From: Ga0074139 sp046336825
GTDB lineage: Bacteria; Bdellovibrionota; Bdellovibrionia; Bdellovibrionales; Bdellovibrionaceae
Direction of reading: 5' to 3'
Length of the DNA stretch: 6,718 nucleotides
Assembly (NCBI GenBank): GCA_046336825.1
Contig: JBKDFX010000143.1
Location: forward strand, 1-6,718
The notes beneath the pieces were generated by a model that saw only the letters and a list, made by a program, of their open reading frames with translations, did not search any database and had not been told where the DNA came from. The translations under genes were made by a program, and so were the position numbers. This document shows positions 5,137-6,718 of this stretch, one piece after another; the stretch's first letter is position 1, and every line of letters begins with the position of its first letter.

Positions 5137-6031
5137 AAATAGATCCTACAATATAGACGTGGCGTATTTTTCCTAAGGTGAGAATAGAATTGATTCTATT
5201 TCTCACTTTTTCAACAACGGAATCTCTTCCACCACTTCCCGAAATTTCATCATAGGAAAGTTCTTCCAAACCGCGCTGAACAGTGTCCAGAATTTCACCT
5301 TCACGATCTTTAATTTCGACAAGAGCTTCACGGGAAGTGGCTTCCAAACTTAATTCAAGCGCTACCATTGGATTTTCACTTGAACTCTCAGAGGGCCTGA
5401 CATTGACAACGATTCTACGAAGATTAAAAATATTTTTGGGGATTCGAACTGTATTGTAAAAAAACTCATTCATTTCGTTGGGATTCAGCTCCCATGACTT
5501 ATCGGCTATACTTTCAAGAGAAGCGATAAAAAGTTCTTCTTTTTGGAAGAGTGATTTTTTAACAAAGCCAAAGTAAGTAAAAGCGATAAGAGAGCTAGTC
5601 AGAAGTAATAAACTAATGAATAAAGATTTTTCTTTCCAGGTCCACGTTAAGACTCTTTGTCGAAAGGATTTACGAAACTCAGTGGAACCAGATCTCAGCT
5701 GCTTGGCTTTGCTTGTCGCGAGTTGAATAAAATCAAGAAAACGATTCTTCAACCAAGTGATGAAAAGGGCAAACTTGAATTGGATCTTTTGAAGTATTTT
5801 GTTTTTGCGCTTTTGCTGCTCTAAAAGTTCATCATATTGAAAAACTTCAATTGTTTGACTGTTAAGTTCTGGGCTTGATCTTAGATCTTCTAAGTTTTTA
5901 ATGGCCTCGGGATCATCGTTAATAATAATCTGATCAAGCTGCTCAAGACTCATAAGTCCAGGTGCCACTGGCGGAAGTTCAATTTTTTGCCCGACCTGAG
6001 TCGAGGTGGATTTATTTTCTGCGTCTGCCAG
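5126..6031 (-). CDS. Single-pass membrane protein with FliL-like periplasmic domain and long cytoplasmic arm
   Basis: I infer a bitopic inner-membrane protein. Counting from the proposed start, residues 1-135 are cytoplasmic: first acidic and polar, then strongly basic next to the membrane. One hydrophobic span follows at about 136-157 (SLFISLLLLTSSLIAFTYFG), then a periplasmic region to 301. The last 80 residues match the FliL pattern: a strand (MVALELSLEATS), a helix, LEELSYDEIS, a helix ending VRNRINSILTLGK and a final strand IRHVYIVGSIFKP. FliL proteins sit at the flagellar stator and belong to the stomatin/prohibitin-like fold group, but ordinary FliL is about 140-180 residues with only a short cytoplasmic tail, and no flagellar gene is visible here. 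The start is uncertain. The frame stays open to a TTG at 6079, but that TTG has no ribosome site and lies in a likely -35. CTG at 6031 has GAGG five bases upstream; ATG at 5953 is the next choice. The 3' end overlaps the sigma-54 activator gene by 11 bases. Confidence 0.78.
   Translation of the reverse strand: MADAENKSTSTQVGQKIELPPVAPGLMSLEQLDQIIINDDPEAIKNLEDLRSSPELNSQTIEVFQYDELLEQQKRKNKILQKIQFKFALFITWLKNRFLDFIQLATSKAKQLRSGSTEFRKSFRQRVLTWTWKEKSLFISLLLLTSSLIAFTYFGFVKKSLFQKEELFIASLESIADKSWELNPNEMNEFFYNTVRIPKNIFNLRRIVVNVRPSESSSENPMVALELSLEATSREALVEIKDREGEILDTVQRGLEELSYDEISGSGGRDSVVEKVRNRINSILTLGKIRHVYIVGSIFKP
5178..5211 (+). terminator. Intrinsic terminator for the activator gene, inside the opposing coding sequence
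   Basis: The arm at 5178-5190 (GTGAGAATAGAAT) pairs with 5193-5206 (ATTCTATTTCTCAC) with one bulged T at 5200 and a very short loop, followed by five T (5207-5211). It begins 42 bases after the activator stop. The stem is AT-rich but long. On the other strand no T tract follows, so it should act only on rightward transcription. The same bases encode VRNRINSILT of the FliL-like protein. Confidence 0.65.
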
Positions 6032-6054
6032 AATGACCTCACTATCAACATAAT
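6025..6054 (+). promoter_or_regulatory. Candidate sigma-70 promoter for the lipoprotein gene
   Basis: CTGCCA (6025-6030) and CATAAT (6049-6054) are 18 bases apart (4/6 and 5/6 to consensus). A start near 6061 would give about a 40-base leader containing the MKINK mini-ORF. The -10 overlaps, on the opposite strand, the -10 proposed for the FliL-like gene. Confidence 0.35.
6037..6040 (-). promoter_or_regulatory. Candidate ribosome binding site pointing to a CTG start for the FliL-like gene
   Basis: GAGG lies five bases before CTG at 6031-6029. Neither the TTG at 6079 nor the ATG at 5953 has a comparable site; the latter has only GGA three bases away. Confidence 0.4.
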
Positions 6055-6079
6055 AAAAACAGGACTGTCGACACTTCAA
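6050..6079 (-). promoter_or_regulatory. Candidate sigma-70 promoter for the FliL-like gene
   Basis: TTGAAG (6079-6074) and TATTAT (6055-6050) on the minus strand are 18 bases apart. A start near 6043 would leave about a 12-base leader holding GAGG (6040-6037) before the CTG at 6031. Promoter, ribosome site and start codon are mutually consistent, but CTG initiation is rare. Confidence 0.4.
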
Positions 6080-6086
6080 GGTTTAA

Positions 6087-6104
6087 ATGAAAATAAACAA
6101 ATGA
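6087..6104 (+). CDS. Five-codon mini-ORF (MKINK) overlapping the lipoprotein start
   Basis: ATG AAA ATA AAC AAA TGA follows an AAGG (6078-6081) at a good five-base spacing, and its TGA overlaps the ATG of the lipoprotein gene as ATGA. The lipoprotein ATG itself has no Shine-Dalgarno, so ribosomes could load at the mini-ORF and reinitiate. The AT-rich sequence could also produce this by chance; translation is not shown. Confidence 0.3.
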   Translation: MKINK

Positions 6105-6664
6105 AATATATTTTTTTAATCTTATTAATTTCACCTTTTATAACTTCTTGCTCATTTCTCAAGAGCAAAGTCAATTCGCGAATGCAAAAGGAAGTACAAG
6201 ACTCTGAGATCACGAAATCTGCCTATGTCGCTACAGACGATCCGGTTCTTATGCAAATTCGAATATTTGAAAAGCAAATGAAAAACAAAAGAGAGATTGA
6301 ACACTATTCAAAACTTTTACCTTGGTTTCGTAATGATCAAGAGAGACTCGACTACTTAAGACTGACTGATTTTGGTGATAAACAACAGTGGGCCCTTGAT
6401 AAAAAAATGTGGAGCCGCTCACAAAATCCAAATGAAACAATGAAAACTATGATGATTACAGGAGATATTTCAATTGGTATGCCCATGGACTATGTTCTTA
6501 AATCTTGGGGAACTCCGCAAGGAAGAGAGACGTCTGGTCACCCACTGTTTAAAAACGAAAAATGGAAATATTTAAAGCAGATATCAACGCGCGAAGGTTA
6601 CAAACAGGAAAAAAGACTCGTTTACTTTGAAGGAGGACGAGTCGTCGGTTGGGAAACAGATTAA
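6101..6664 (+). CDS. Small lipoprotein with BamE/SmpA-like C-terminal region
   Basis: The 187-residue product begins with a lipoprotein signal: Met-Lys, a hydrophobic stretch (YIFLILLISPF) and the lipobox ITSC with Cys17 as the lipid-bearing residue. Ser at +2 suggests outer-membrane sorting by the enterobacterial rule. Residues 18-115 are charged, largely helical and not recognised. Residues 121-186 resemble the BamE/SmpA/OmlA fold: GDISIGMPMDYVLKSWGTPQ, then a W-x-Y strand (KWKYLKQ) and a closing VYFEGGRVVGW. BamE itself is a BAM-complex lipoprotein of about 110-120 residues, so this longer protein is better called BamE-like; many unrelated lipoproteins share that module. I start at the ATG at 6101 because it gives a complete signal peptide; the frame extends upstream to 5987 but encodes nothing signal-like. 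This ATG has no Shine-Dalgarno of its own and overlaps the stop of a five-codon mini-ORF. It is divergent from the FliL-like gene, which may mean shared regulation. Confidence 0.8.
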   Translation: MKYIFLILLISPFITSCSFLKSKVNSRMQKEVQDSEITKSAYVATDDPVLMQIRIFEKQMKNKREIEHYSKLLPWFRNDQERLDYLRLTDFGDKQQWALDKKMWSRSQNPNETMKTMMITGDISIGMPMDYVLKSWGTPQGRETSGHPLFKNEKWKYLKQISTREGYKQEKRLVYFEGGRVVGWETD

Positions 6665-6718
6665 TGGCTTATAGATTAGGTCTTCGCATTCACTTTCAAT
6701 GGAACCTTGAGCTTCACT
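6664..6718 (+). CDS. Possible 5' end of a downstream gene in TAATG overlap (partial)
   Basis: An ATG at 6664 overlaps the last base of the lipoprotein stop (TAATG) and opens a frame of 18 codons beginning MAYRLGLRIHF, still open at the edge. A GGGA lies about nine bases upstream and could serve as a weak ribosome site. The peptide is not recognised. It is mutually exclusive in practice with the minus-strand candidate over the same bases. Confidence 0.3.
   Translation, partial: MAYRLGLRIHFQWNLELH
6676..6718 (-). CDS. Possible 3' end of a convergent minus-strand gene (partial)
   Basis: Reading leftwards from the window edge, one minus frame gives VKLKVPLKVNAKT and stops at TAA (6678-6676). 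The alternating hydrophobic/polar pattern looks like a C-terminal beta strand of a real protein, and the stop lies 11 bases beyond the lipoprotein stop, as expected for a convergent neighbour. Only 13 codons are visible, so neither family nor coding status can be established. It competes with the plus-strand candidate starting at 6664; at most one is likely real. Confidence 0.35.
   Translation of the reverse strand, partial: VKLKVPLKVNAKT

Noticed and set aside
6032..6079. First 16 codons of the FliL-like open frame from TTG at 6079
   Set aside because: There is no ribosome site before the TTG, the encoded residues (MKCRQSCFYYVDSEVI) look unlike the rest, and the TTG coincides with a likely -35.
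5987..6100. TTG-initiated N-terminal extension of the lipoprotein frame
   Set aside because: It would bury the signal peptide and lipobox behind 38 residues, has no ribosome site and is antisense to the FliL-like N-terminus.

Overview
The window looks like a housekeeping chromosomal segment of a Gram-negative (LPS-making), fairly AT-rich bacterium. An FHA-headed sigma-54 activator, a FliL-like membrane protein and the engB-kdsB-pyrG-kdsD grouping would suit the former Deltaproteobacteria, for example the Bdellovibrionota. That placement is an inference from gene content only. I see no rRNA, tRNA, CRISPR array, insertion sequence or phage gene.

Left part (1-3744, minus strand): one tightly packed operon, transcribed right to left as engB, kdsB, pyrG, kdsD. 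Every junction overlaps: engB/kdsB and kdsB/pyrG share ATGA stop-start overlaps, and pyrG/kdsD overlap by 32 bases. kdsD runs off the left edge. Three genes form a metabolic set. KdsD makes arabinose 5-phosphate, the first step to Kdo. PyrG makes CTP. KdsB uses CTP to activate Kdo for lipopolysaccharide. EngB is a ribosome-assembly GTPase and leads the operon. PyrG carries an unusual lysine-rich N-terminal extension.

Middle (3745-5136): a 150-base divergent control region contains three TTCGGA boxes and a sigma-54-like element. It is followed on the plus strand by a TTG-initiated sigma-54 enhancer-binding protein with FHA, AAA+ and Fis-type HTH domains. The FHA domain lacks two residues normally used to bind phosphothreonine.

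Right part (5126-6718): a convergent minus-strand gene overlaps the activator gene by 11 bases. It encodes a single-span membrane protein with a long cytoplasmic arm and a FliL-like periplasmic domain. The activator's apparent intrinsic terminator lies inside this gene's coding sequence. Divergent to it, from what looks like a shared pair of back-to-back promoters, is a small lipoprotein gene with a BamE/SmpA-like C-terminal region, preceded by a five-codon mini-ORF. The last 55 bases could hold the edge of one more gene on either strand.

I found no clear new multi-gene system. The most unusual points are regulatory and architectural: the FliL-like protein away from flagellar genes, the degenerate FHA domain, the terminator embedded in an opposing gene, and the shared -10 region.
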